Source: Streptomyces cellostaticus
Lineage (GTDB): Bacteria; Actinomycetota; Actinomycetes; Streptomycetales; Streptomycetaceae
Assembly: GCF_001513965.1 (NCBI RefSeq)
Contig: NZ_KQ948024.1
Span: forward strand, 81,508-145,507
Length of the DNA stretch: 64,000 bases
Reading direction: 5' to 3'
Position numbers and translations under genes: made by a program. How positions within the stretch are numbered: position 1 is the first letter of the stretch; every line of letters starts with the position of its first letter. Positions 42,541 through 49,937 of this stretch are shown here, in pieces. Below the pieces are notes generated by a model. It was given only the letters and a program-made list of their open reading frames with translations, did no database searches and was not told the DNA's origin.

Positions 42541-43452
42541 TTGCCTGCACCCTTCGTCAAGTCACTCTGCGGCTATCGCGACGGAAGGCCGAATACATCC
42601 GACAAGGGCGACACAGGCTCAATCGCTCTGGGTAAGCTCTTCTTTGAGGCCATGGGAATCGCGACAGACGCAGTCCCGCCGGAGGAGAACGACGGCAATA
42701 AGACGACGATCGGCACCCTGATGTCCACCCTGACGTCCACCGATCTCCAGGACGCGTTGAAAGACGAGGCGCCGCACCTTACGGTCGAACCGGAGAAAGC
42801 ATTCCCCGGCTTTGAACAGTTCGCGCACATCAATGCCGCCCGGGAATTGCGCAGGGACATGACGAAGGAAGTCGAGCGAGCCGTCCAAGAACTAGACAAA
42901 TACTCAGCCCGTTCCGGTCTCGACGAAGAGATACGTAGCAAGTTGAACGAACATCTGAACAACATCCGCAATGAAATTCAGATGGCTGACGAACGCCGTC
43001 GGGAACTCCTGAACCTGATGGGTGAGGAGTCACTGCTCAACTTGGACATCACCGTCTCGAGGGAGCTGACCAACACCGTCGAGCACTCCGCACCCCTGCG
43101 ACACCTTGTTGCTGGACTGTCCTTGAAATGGACACTTCGGACAGACCGAGCCCAGGACTGCAGGAGCCAGGGAGCCAAGATGGCTGCGCTCCGCCGCGGT
43201 CGCATGCCGCATTTCGCCGCGGTAACGATGGAACCGAGGCCGGCGATGCTCGCACTCCTCGCGCGGGGGGCCGGCGACGTCGACTGCGTATACCACCTGC
43301 ACCTGCCCGCCCTCTCCGACGCGCTGGACGAGTACTGCTCGGGAACCAAGCGCAAGCCCCGGCTCGCCATCAGAGACAACTTCAGGCGCATGCGCGATCA
43401 GCGACGAATCCGCGACTACGACGAGCTGCGGAGCTACCTGAGCACGCTGTGA
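42541..43452 (+). CDS. NgoMIV-family type II restriction endonuclease
   Basis: A 303-residue protein. The C-terminal half matches NgoMIV closely as I recall it: LSLKWTLRTDRAQDCRSQ, GRMPHFAAVTMEPRP and GDVDCVYHLHL. The active-site Asp is probably D169 (NLDITVSREL), with S194 and K196 in SLK. NgoMIV recognises GCCGGC and cuts after the first G, as a tetramer on two sites. Gln210 stands where NgoMIV has a catalytic Glu (E201 in my recollection), which would be unusual. The TTG at 42541 is chosen because TTGGGGGA lies just upstream; another TTG at 42511 is possible. GC is low for the window. Confidence 0.87.
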   Translation: MPAPFVKSLCGYRDGRPNTSDKGDTGSIALGKLFFEAMGIATDAVPPEENDGNKTTIGTLMSTLTSTDLQDALKDEAPHLTVEPEKAFPGFEQFAHINAARELRRDMTKEVERAVQELDKYSARSGLDEEIRSKLNEHLNNIRNEIQMADERRRELLNLMGEESLLNLDITVSRELTNTVEHSAPLRHLVAGLSLKWTLRTDRAQDCRSQGAKMAALRRGRMPHFAAVTMEPRPAMLALLARGAGDVDCVYHLHLPALSDALDEYCSGTKRKPRLAIRDNFRRMRDQRRIRDYDELRSYLSTL

Positions 43453-43582
43453 CGGTCAACACAACCGGCCACTCTGCCACCGCCACCTCGCAGCCCCCTT
43501 CCACCTTCTCAACACCAGCACCCACTGATGTTCTCGTCCTCATCGAGAGCAACTGTCAGTCCCTGGGATTAACCTGTCCAGC

Positions 43583-44698
43583 ATGGCTAAGCGCATTTCC
43601 ATGATCGACCTGTTCGCAGGCTGCGGCGGCATGACCTCCGGCTTTGTCGCCGCAAATGGGTACAAACCGGTCATGGCAGTCGAGTGGGACCTTCACGCCG
43701 CGGCGACGTACGCGGCCAACTTCGGCGAGTCCCACATGCGCTGGGGAGACATCCAGGACATCAAAGATGATGAGATCCCAGCGGCTGACGTAATCATCGG
43801 CGGGCCGCCCTGCCAGGGCTTCTCAAACTTGGGTACCAGGGATGTGAACGACCCACGCAATAAGCTGTGGAAGGAGTACATCCGCTTCGTCAGGCACGCC
43901 CGCCCCAAGGTCTTCGTCATCGAGAACGTCGACCGCTTCCTCAAGTCCTCCGAGTTCTCACTGCTCCAGGCCGAGGTTCGCCACGGCGGCTTGCTCGAGG
44001 GATACGAGTTGACCTACGGCCTGCTACTGGCCGCAGACTACGGAGCGCCTCAGCGGCGCAAGCGCACGATCGTGATCGGGTCTCGCATCGGCAAGATCCC
44101 TCTCCCCGAGCCAACCCACGGCCAAGGCAATCCCATGGGGCTCAAGAGTTGGCGCACGGTTCACGATGCCTTCAAGGGGAAGCAGCTACTCGACGTGCCG
44201 ACCGTCAAGGCACTCCCCGACTCGTCCGTTTCGTTCTTCGGTGAGAAAGTGCCGGGAATCTACAAGAGCGAAGACCTGCACATCGGGCGCACTCCTACGG
44301 ACGTTTCACTGCTCCGGTACGCACACGTTCCGCCAGGAGGAGGACGCTTCGACCTCCCGGAAGAGCTGTTGCCCAACTGCTGGAAGAACAAGCCTTCCGG
44401 AACCACGGACGTCATGGGCAGGATGCGATGGGACGAGCCTTCGCTGACCATCCGGACCGAGTTCTACAAGCCTGAGAAGGGGCAGTACCTGCACCCCCAG
44501 TGGGAACCCGGCCCAAATGGCTACCGAGTGGATCGCCCCATCACTCATCGAGAAGCCGCACTGCTCCAGACCTTCCCCGACACCTATCTGTGGTGCGGTA
44601 CCAAGATTCAGATTGCGAAGCAGATCGGCAACGCTGTCCCGGCTGTCCTTGCCGAGGCCATTGCGCGTCAGATCAAGCCGTACATCCTGAGTGCTTAG
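43583..44698 (+). CDS. DNA (cytosine-5-)-methyltransferase of the GCCGGC island
   Basis: A 371-residue C5 methyltransferase with motif I DLFAGCGGMTSGF, motif IV GGPPCQGFS (catalytic Cys77), motif VI FVIENVDRF, motif VIII QRRKRTIVIG and motifs IX-X REAALLQTFPDTY ... QIGNAVP. It should protect the host from both flanking endonucleases; target GCCGGC is inferred from them. TAACCT lies 7 nt before the ATG and no ribosome binding site exists, so it may be expressed from its own leaderless promoter. Its stop codon interlocks with that of the NaeI-type gene on the other strand. Confidence 0.92.
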   Translation: MAKRISMIDLFAGCGGMTSGFVAANGYKPVMAVEWDLHAAATYAANFGESHMRWGDIQDIKDDEIPAADVIIGGPPCQGFSNLGTRDVNDPRNKLWKEYIRFVRHARPKVFVIENVDRFLKSSEFSLLQAEVRHGGLLEGYELTYGLLLAADYGAPQRRKRTIVIGSRIGKIPLPEPTHGQGNPMGLKSWRTVHDAFKGKQLLDVPTVKALPDSSVSFFGEKVPGIYKSEDLHIGRTPTDVSLLRYAHVPPGGGRFDLPEELLPNCWKNKPSGTTDVMGRMRWDEPSLTIRTEFYKPEKGQYLHPQWEPGPNGYRVDRPITHREAALLQTFPDTYLWCGTKIQIAKQIGNAVPAVLAEAIARQIKPYILSA

Positions 44699-45660
44699 TA
44701 GTCGATGGCGGGTGCCGGATGAGGTGCCTCATCCGCCCTCGCCGTCACGTACGAGATTCCGCCGATCCAAGCCAGCGGCCGTCCGTCCCCTGTATTCGGA
44801 GCGGGGACCAGACGTGTCGCTATCCACGTCCCCTTCTCCGGGGTTGGCAGTCCCAGAGCTGCTGCCACACGAGGGCTGTCCTTCTGATGCCCCAGAATGA
44901 CTACACCCTCCGGGCCGAGTCTGTGTCTCGCGTCCCGCACCCGCTTTGGTGCATCCAGCTGCTTCGCGACGGTCACCACGGCGTTCCTGTCAATGATGCG
45001 CCCATGAACGTACTTGAACAGTTGGTCCACTCTGCTCTGCCCCACAGGTACTCGTTCCAATACGTCCCGAGTGGCGGAATCGAGCCCCAACAGCAGATTG
45101 CTCTTCAGCTTCCCCTCGCGGCAGAGCCACTTTATGTGACTCCGTCCGGCAAGAGAAATTGAACGCTTCCCGTCCTGATTACCCCCTCTGGTCAGGACGT
45201 CTTCCGAAATGCGTATGATACCGACTTTGAAGCTGGACATCCGGTCGTTCGCGGCCATCAGCAGGCAGAGGTGCCCCATCGCCTCACGAGGGATCATCCA
45301 CTTCCCTTCGAGCGAGAACTTGGCGTCCACCTCCTGATCACAGATCCGATAGTCCATATCGTCTCCGTATGGCAGATTGAAGGCGGCGCGACAAACAATC
45401 TCGACCTTCGTGCCGAGATAGGTCTTCTCCGTCTTCTCAAGGGTGTCAACGTCGTACCTTCCGGTCCTCTGCCCGTCGAGCACTTCGTCCATGGCTTGCC
45501 TGAACACAGAGGAGAAGCGGCTCTCCAAGTCGGTGTGGCCCTCGAACCAGCGCGTCACACGCTCGACACCGCTGTTCTGAGCCCCATCAACTGCCGATGC
45601 GGCCTCTGCAGACGTAAGGCCGCGCGGGTCATCGAACAAGGCGTTGTCATCCATCGACAT
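44695..45660 (-). CDS. NaeI-family type II restriction endonuclease
   Basis: A 321-residue protein (NaeI is about 317). The N-terminal nuclease domain has DGQRTGRY, KTEKTYLGTKVEI and the metal site QEVDAKFS (Asp112, Lys114, with Asp103 before). The C-terminal half (VRVHG-like YVHGRIIDRNAVVTVAKQ, GPEGVVILGHQKDSPRVAAALGLP) is the second, CAP-like DNA-binding domain. NaeI recognises GCCGGC, cuts in the middle and needs a second site as effector (type IIE). The ATG at 45660 follows AGGGTGG. It is convergent with the methyltransferase; their stop codons overlap. Confidence 0.92.
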   Translation of the reverse strand: MSMDDNALFDDPRGLTSAEAASAVDGAQNSGVERVTRWFEGHTDLESRFSSVFRQAMDEVLDGQRTGRYDVDTLEKTEKTYLGTKVEIVCRAAFNLPYGDDMDYRICDQEVDAKFSLEGKWMIPREAMGHLCLLMAANDRMSSFKVGIIRISEDVLTRGGNQDGKRSISLAGRSHIKWLCREGKLKSNLLLGLDSATRDVLERVPVGQSRVDQLFKYVHGRIIDRNAVVTVAKQLDAPKRVRDARHRLGPEGVVILGHQKDSPRVAAALGLPTPEKGTWIATRLVPAPNTGDGRPLAWIGGISYVTARADEAPHPAPAIDY

Positions 45661-45729
45661 GGTGCCACCCTAGAACGCAGCCATCGCCTTTCTCCACACT
45701 GTGCGGTCACGAATCAGACGCGCGAACCG

Positions 45730-46131
45730 TCAATCCGTACAGGCTTGTTGGAGAAGCACTCGCACCTGCTGCAGTTCTGAAGCCACCCGCAACCACGTGT
45801 ACGCGCTCAATCCAGCCCTGGCACGCCGTGCAATCTCGGCCAGGCGCCCCAGCACGTGATGTGCGGCCTCGATACCTGCCATACCGTCGGGAGGCTCAAC
45901 TTCACTCCACGTGAACCTCGTTGAGGCGAGAACCAGGTCCTCCGTGACAGCAACCGTCAGCAGAAGCTCTCTCTCGGTGGGACTGGTGGCCAAGGACAGC
46001 ACCTCCACGCCGTCCAAGAACCCGGCCTCCCCCGCAACTCGGCACAGCACCCGCAGCGAATCCGGGTCACGCCAACCGATATTGAAGACGTTGGCCGGAT
46101 CGGAGTGCCCGCCCGCGCTCCCGGCGTTCAT
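45730..46131 (-). CDS. hypothetical protein co-translated with an anti-sigma-like ATPase
   Basis: A 133-residue protein, mostly alpha/beta, with no recognised domain. Its ATG overlaps the stop of the ATPase gene (ATGA), so it belongs to the same unit. The C-terminal half is helical (HVLGRLAEIARRARAGL, VASELQQVRVLLQQA). Function unknown. Confidence 0.65.
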   Translation of the reverse strand: MNAGSAGGHSDPANVFNIGWRDPDSLRVLCRVAGEAGFLDGVEVLSLATSPTERELLLTVAVTEDLVLASTRFTWSEVEPPDGMAGIEAAHHVLGRLAEIARRARAGLSAYTWLRVASELQQVRVLLQQACTD

Positions 46132-46781
46132 CGCACCGGTCCGGGCGCGGCAGCCTCAAAACGCTCCTGCGCCCTCTCGAGCGTGGTCTCTGGATCCAGG
46201 CCATGAGCCTGGATCCAGAGCAAGAGATCTGCAATCAGATCGACAGCTCTCTCGGCGGCTCGGTCAGCGGCCAAACCACCTGCCTCTGCAGGGCAGGCAA
46301 CGGGTACGCCGTACGAGGTAAGCATCCCGTCAGCGCGCGAGACGCGATGGTCGCGAATGTGCCCGTGCGGGGACGTGAGTGCTGTGGCCAACTCGCACCA
46401 CGTGACCTTCCCTTCTACACCGAGGCGAACACCCCAACACTCAGACACCGCATCGATGAGCGCGAGACCCCGCCCGCCTTCTGAGTCGGCTTCCGCTCGG
46501 CCCAGCGTCGGCAGTTGCCCCATCCCCGGGTCCTGTACCTCCAGATGCAGATTGGTGCCGTTCATGGAGACGGCCAGCGTGGCTGGGACACCTACTCCCA
46601 CATGCTTGATTACGTTGGTGACCAGTTCACTGACGCAGAGCTGGGCCTGCTCCAGCACACCGAGGAGACCCCAGTGGGTCAGGTGACTTCGCATGATCCG
46701 GCGCAAGGCAGGAACCTCTCTCGGTGTCGCCACAAAGGGAACCTCCCACCCCTTCCGACGTAGACAGTTTTGGTGGTTCAC
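46128..46781 (-). CDS. ATP-binding anti-sigma-factor-like protein with helical C-terminal extension
   Basis: A 217-residue protein. The HATPase_c domain (about 1-135) has the N box CVSELVTNVIKH, G1 DPGMGQLP and G2 GGRGLALIDAV, as in RsbW/SpoIIAB-type kinases. The last ~55 residues (ADRAAERAVDLIADLLLWIQAHG) form an extra helical unit reminiscent of MazG-like helices. In Streptomyces such genes stand next to XRE/DUF397 genes and affect development or antibiotic production. Starts with GTG at 46781; a 272-bp divergent promoter region separates it from the XRE gene. Confidence 0.83.
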   Translation of the reverse strand: MNHQNCLRRKGWEVPFVATPREVPALRRIMRSHLTHWGLLGVLEQAQLCVSELVTNVIKHVGVGVPATLAVSMNGTNLHLEVQDPGMGQLPTLGRAEADSEGGRGLALIDAVSECWGVRLGVEGKVTWCELATALTSPHGHIRDHRVSRADGMLTSYGVPVACPAEAGGLAADRAAERAVDLIADLLLWIQAHGLDPETTLERAQERFEAAAPGPVR

Positions 46782-46962
46782 GTGCGGCCTCCTTGAATCA
46801 GTGGGTGTGTGCGTCGATCCAGCACCACGTAGCGATCAGTGGCTTGTCACCCCGGCGCAGGCCCGCCACTCCCAGGGCAGGAGAAACTCGACAGACATGC
46901 GCGATGCACTTCTGGTCGCTGAGCGTGAGCGGCTCAGTGCTCAACGTAGGCCGCTCCAGGTA

Positions 46963-46987
46963 AATTTGCCATGGGTTTCGGCAAATT
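46963..46987. promoter_or_regulatory. operator between the ATPase and XRE genes
   Basis: AATTTGCC-ATGGGTTTC-GGCAAATT, a perfect 8-bp inverted repeat with 9-bp spacer in an AT-rich patch, 67 bp before the XRE start. Probably bound by the XRE protein itself or a paralogue. Confidence 0.72.
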
Positions 46988-47053
46988 AGCTCGATCGTGG
47001 TTCATGGCGGGAAGACACGGCAGACTGCGTCTGAGCACGACGGAAGGAACGGC

Positions 47054-47905
47054 ATGCCTCCGAAGGCTGTCCTCACACAGCGACAGAAGCGCCTCGGCCA
47101 CGAGTTGCGCAGGATGCGCGTGGCTGCAGGCATGTCCGCAGAGCAGGCGGCGAACCTCCTGGGCGTCGACCGCGGAAAGATCTCCAACATGGAGTCCGGG
47201 GTCCGGAACATCAGTGAGGAGCGTCTGCGCACCCTGGCTCATCACTGCCATTGCGACGACGAGCAGTACGTGGCCGCACTGGCCGAGATGGCCTCCGCCG
47301 GCACCCAGGGCTGGTGGGAGCAGTACCGCGGAGCCCTACCCCAAGGCTTGCTGGACATCGCCGAGTTGGAGTCGCGAGCCGTTCGCATGCGCGCCGCGTG
47401 CACGGTCCACGTTCCTGGCCTGCTTCAAACGACCGACTACGCCTTCGCGGTCTTCCGCGCCGTCCTCCCCCATCTCCCGGAGCACGAGGTGGCGATGAGA
47501 GCGGCCCATCGCAGCCGCCGCCAAGAGGTACTCGCCGCCGAGGCTGCTCCGACCTTCACCGGCATCCTGCACGAGGCGGCGCTCCGCATGCAGTTCGGCG
47601 GGCCTCGGGTCGCCCGTGATCAGCTCGAACATCTCCTTGACCAGTCCGAGCAGCACGGCCTGACGGTCTTGGTCGTCCCCTTTACCCACGGCGCCTTTCC
47701 CGGCGCGGGTCAGACCGTCCTGTACGCAGAAGGGCCGACGGAGCAACTCGACACCGTGCAGATCGACAACTCTCACGGCCCGGACTTCCTCTACGGGGAG
47801 GACGAGCTGGCCAAGTACCGTACTCACTTGGACCGGATGGAGGATCTGGCGCTGTCCCCCGACGACTCAAGGGACTTCATCCACACCATCGCACGTGAGC
47901 TCTAG
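47054..47905 (+). CDS. XRE-family regulator with DUF5753 (Scr1-type)
   Basis: A 283-residue regulator. The HTH (about 18-70: RRMRVAAGMSAEQAANLLGVDRGKISNMESG) is followed by DUF5753 (VHVPGLLQTTDYAFAVFRAVLP, FTGILHEAALRMQFGG, LTVLVVPFTHGAFPGAG). This family is described as toxin-antitoxin-like regulators in Streptomyces and is usually followed by a DUF397 gene, as here (8-bp gap). The ATG at 47054 has GGAAGGAAC upstream. Likely autoregulated through the inverted repeat at 46963. Confidence 0.9.
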   Translation: MPPKAVLTQRQKRLGHELRRMRVAAGMSAEQAANLLGVDRGKISNMESGVRNISEERLRTLAHHCHCDDEQYVAALAEMASAGTQGWWEQYRGALPQGLLDIAELESRAVRMRAACTVHVPGLLQTTDYAFAVFRAVLPHLPEHEVAMRAAHRSRRQEVLAAEAAPTFTGILHEAALRMQFGGPRVARDQLEHLLDQSEQHGLTVLVVPFTHGAFPGAGQTVLYAEGPTEQLDTVQIDNSHGPDFLYGEDELAKYRTHLDRMEDLALSPDDSRDFIHTIAREL

Positions 47906-47913
47906 GAGACGTC

Positions 47914-48108
47914 ATGTCCGAGATCCAGTGGGAAGAGCCGTTCTGCGGAGAAGGCAACTCATGCTTCCGGATAGGTGTCGACGCGACCGGCAACGCATAT
48001 ATAGCGGTGCACGGCGAGGAGGACCGTTTCATCACGGACAGCCGAGACGCCCTGCGGACCATGATCCTCGACATCAAGGCAGGTAAGGCGGATCACTTGC
48101 TCCGCTGA
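47914..48108 (+). CDS. DUF397-like small protein
   Basis: A 64-residue acidic protein (EIQWEEPFCGEGNSCFRIG ... DALRTMILDIKAGKADHLL) with two Cys at the N-terminal side, resembling DUF397 partners of XRE/DUF5753 regulators but more divergent than usual. It is preceded by TAGGAG 6 nt before the ATG and is in an operon with the XRE gene. DUF397 proteins are proposed to modulate the regulator; the exact role is unknown. Confidence 0.72.
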   Translation: MSEIQWEEPFCGEGNSCFRIGVDATGNAYIAVHGEEDRFITDSRDALRTMILDIKAGKADHLLR

Positions 48109-48180
48109 GGCCCTCCAGGGGCGACCACCGACCTCAGGAGCACAGCCTCTGCATAGAGTCCGACTGCTACGGTCGCCCCT

Positions 48181-49035
48181 ATGGCGCTCTCGGTATCAGC
48201 TCGATCCGTCGACCTGCGGAGCGAACCGGTTGATCAAGTGCTCGATCACGTGGATCGGTCGCTTCAGACTTGTCTGGATCGCAATACGGTGGTGCGTAAG
48301 CGCCGCACAGTCGGGGCGCGAACGGATCGCGGCACGTGGGTACGTATCGAACGGCGGACGGTCGACAGCATCGGAGTCCAGGGCTGGAACGGCACGGAGT
48401 GCGCCGCTCGCCTGACGGACATCGCGCAGCCCGCATGGCTCGGCTGCATGGTCTGGCAGGACTCGGACGAGCCTGCCATGTGGCGGGCCGACGAGACGGG
48501 ACTCCTGCCTGGACCCCCGATCGGAACCGCTGTGCTCAGCGAAGCCCCGGTACTGCTGGACAAGTGGTGGCAGGCGCTGAACGCCTCGTTGGACGCCCTG
48601 GCCGGCCAGGAGACAAGGCGCATCGCCACGCCTGACACGGTCACGATCACCCAGGCGCTCGTTACCAAGTCGATCCGCAGTGTCTTCCCTGATGGCTTCG
48701 ATGCGACGGTCGAGCGATGGGTGCCCGCCCACGCGGATCTGAACTGGGCCAATATGACGGCGCCGACGTTCAGCCTCTTCGACTGGGAGGACTGGGGGAT
48801 CGCACCCCTGGGGCTGGACTCAGCGTCACTGTGGGCAAGCTCCCTTGCGGTCCCGGCTCTGGCCGATCGCGTACGGCGAGAGCGCCGGTGCGACTTCGAG
48901 AGCCGGGACGGCAAGCTGATGACGCTGTTCGTGTGCTCGAAGATCCTTGGTCGGGACGCGCATCCCGAGGACCCTCGGCTGAATCCTGCACGCCGGATGG
49001 TGGAGCAGGTCATCGAGGAGCTTCAGAGGAGCTGA
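48181..49035 (+). CDS. aminoglycoside phosphotransferase-like kinase
   Basis: A 284-residue protein. The catalytic loop VPAHADLNWANMT and the DFG-equivalent FSLFDWEDWGIAPLGLD identify the APH/choline kinase-like fold. The N-lobe lacks an obvious glycine loop but has KRRTVGARTDRGTWVRIER, which could supply the ATP lysine. Such proteins phosphorylate small molecules; resistance cannot be assumed. TACGGT lies 7 nt before the ATG and there is no ribosome binding site, suggesting a leaderless mRNA. Confidence 0.8.
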   Translation: MALSVSARSVDLRSEPVDQVLDHVDRSLQTCLDRNTVVRKRRTVGARTDRGTWVRIERRTVDSIGVQGWNGTECAARLTDIAQPAWLGCMVWQDSDEPAMWRADETGLLPGPPIGTAVLSEAPVLLDKWWQALNASLDALAGQETRRIATPDTVTITQALVTKSIRSVFPDGFDATVERWVPAHADLNWANMTAPTFSLFDWEDWGIAPLGLDSASLWASSLAVPALADRVRRERRCDFESRDGKLMTLFVCSKILGRDAHPEDPRLNPARRMVEQVIEELQRS

Positions 49036-49139
49036 CCGCGCAGCCGGGTTCGCAGGAGGTCCCGGTACTCGTGGATCGCCTGTTCATCGATGTCGCCGGC
49101 CAGCGCACTGATCAGTTCGACCAGGTGCGCGGGGTTCAT
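49023..49139 (-). CDS. possible 38-residue protein, convergent with the kinase gene
   Basis: The minus-strand frame MNPAHLVELISALAGDID and on to RLRGQLL is amphipathic and helix-like and overlaps the kinase 3' end by 13 bp. The start has no clear ribosome binding site. It may be a real small protein or a remnant; the rest of the 49140-49344 spacer holds no other supported gene. Confidence 0.3.
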   Translation of the reverse strand: MNPAHLVELISALAGDIDEQAIHEYRDLLRTRLRGQLL

Positions 49140-49344
49140 CAGTGCCTACGGCGACGGTGCTGTGCGCGACTCCAAGTGTGAGACGGCCCCGTCATCACTG
49201 TTAGTAGCGACGCGTGGCGCGCCTTCCTGGGCGGTGTCCTGGGGCACGGACCTTTGGCGCACTGACGAGGGAGTCTCTACAGCGGTACTCGTTCCGTCGT
49301 AGGACACTCCTCGTAGGACAACGGACAGCAAGGAGCAGACGATC

Positions 49345-49642
49345 GTGAGCGCACAGTACGCGGACGCGCCCGGGCCTGCGGCGCTGCCGTTGAAGACCAT
49401 CGGCGACATTTCGAGCCGCTCTTCGGTCCGGACACGGCTTTCCGGGCGACCGGGAGTCCTTTGAAGCAGATCTTCAGCGTGCACTGGAGGCATCGTCGGA
49501 GACGGACCTCAACGCTGTCGCAGCGGTCATCGTGGACTACCGGGGCAGGATCCGCCTCTACCAGGACCCCGACTTCGACATCGCCGTGCAGGAGGGTATC
49601 GACCTCGCGGCCCGGTTGAAGCAGGAGGCACGGAGCCAGTGA
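49345..49642 (+). pseudogene. DUF6247-like gene with single-base frameshift
   Basis: A GTG at 49345 is preceded by AAGGAG 9 nt upstream and opens a frame of 39 codons that ends at TGA 49462-49464. Removing one T from the TTT at 49409-49411 joins it to IRAALRSGHGFPGDRESFEA and onward to KQEARSQ and TGA 49640-49642. The combined ~98 residues resemble DUF6247 family proteins (IRAAL, then ALEASSETDLNAVAAVI). These small proteins often form part of toxin-antitoxin-like pairs. Either a true inactivating insertion, a sequencing error or, less likely, programmed frameshifting. Confidence 0.65.
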
Positions 49643-49778
49643 GCGGCGTGATCGCGGCCGTGACAGTACGGGCGGCCGACCGGGCGAAGCTCTCGGGGCC
49701 GAGCAGGCGTGCTGGAGACTCCTCGGGGCCAATGCCGGGCTCAACGCGCAGCCGAGGCCCCGCATGATGACGTCATGA
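49639..49778 (+). pseudogene. possible degraded partner gene of the DUF6247-like gene
   Basis: A GTG overlaps the DUF6247-like stop (GTGA), as a second gene of an operon would. The frame is short and two different frames look gene-like in succession (VIAAVTVRAADRAK, then AEQACWRLLGANAGLNAQP), suggesting another frameshifted remnant. The identity is unknown. Confidence 0.3.
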
Positions 49779-49826
49779 GCCCTGAGGAAACGCTGAGCCG
49801 ATAAAGGCGCCCGGCGTCATGTCCGC

Positions 49827-49875
49827 TTGCGCGCAATCTGCGCCCACCGAGCAGGACGCGCAATCTGCTGCAATC
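49827..49875. promoter_or_regulatory. GCGCAATC motif cluster upstream of the DUF6879-XRE operon
   Basis: Two copies of GCGCAATCTGC (49831-49841 and 49858-49868, 27 bp apart) and a third TGCAATC (49869-49875). The first is part of the palindrome TTGCGCGCAA. Similar motifs recur downstream of the XRE gene at 51524-51591, so they may be operators for that XRE protein. Confidence 0.6.
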
Positions 49876-49937
49876 CTCGAGTCCGCCCGTCTCTGCACCC
49901 GCATCCTGGATCTCCAACCGAGTAAACGGAGGGCCAC

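Noticed and set aside
42363..42635. 90-codon plus-strand ORF overlapping vsr and the NgoMIV-like gene
   Set aside because: It overlaps both real genes out of frame and has no recognisable domain.
49146..49493. 115-codon minus-strand ORF
   Set aside because: It is antisense to the DUF6247-like remnant, has no ribosome binding site and a composition typical of a shadow frame.
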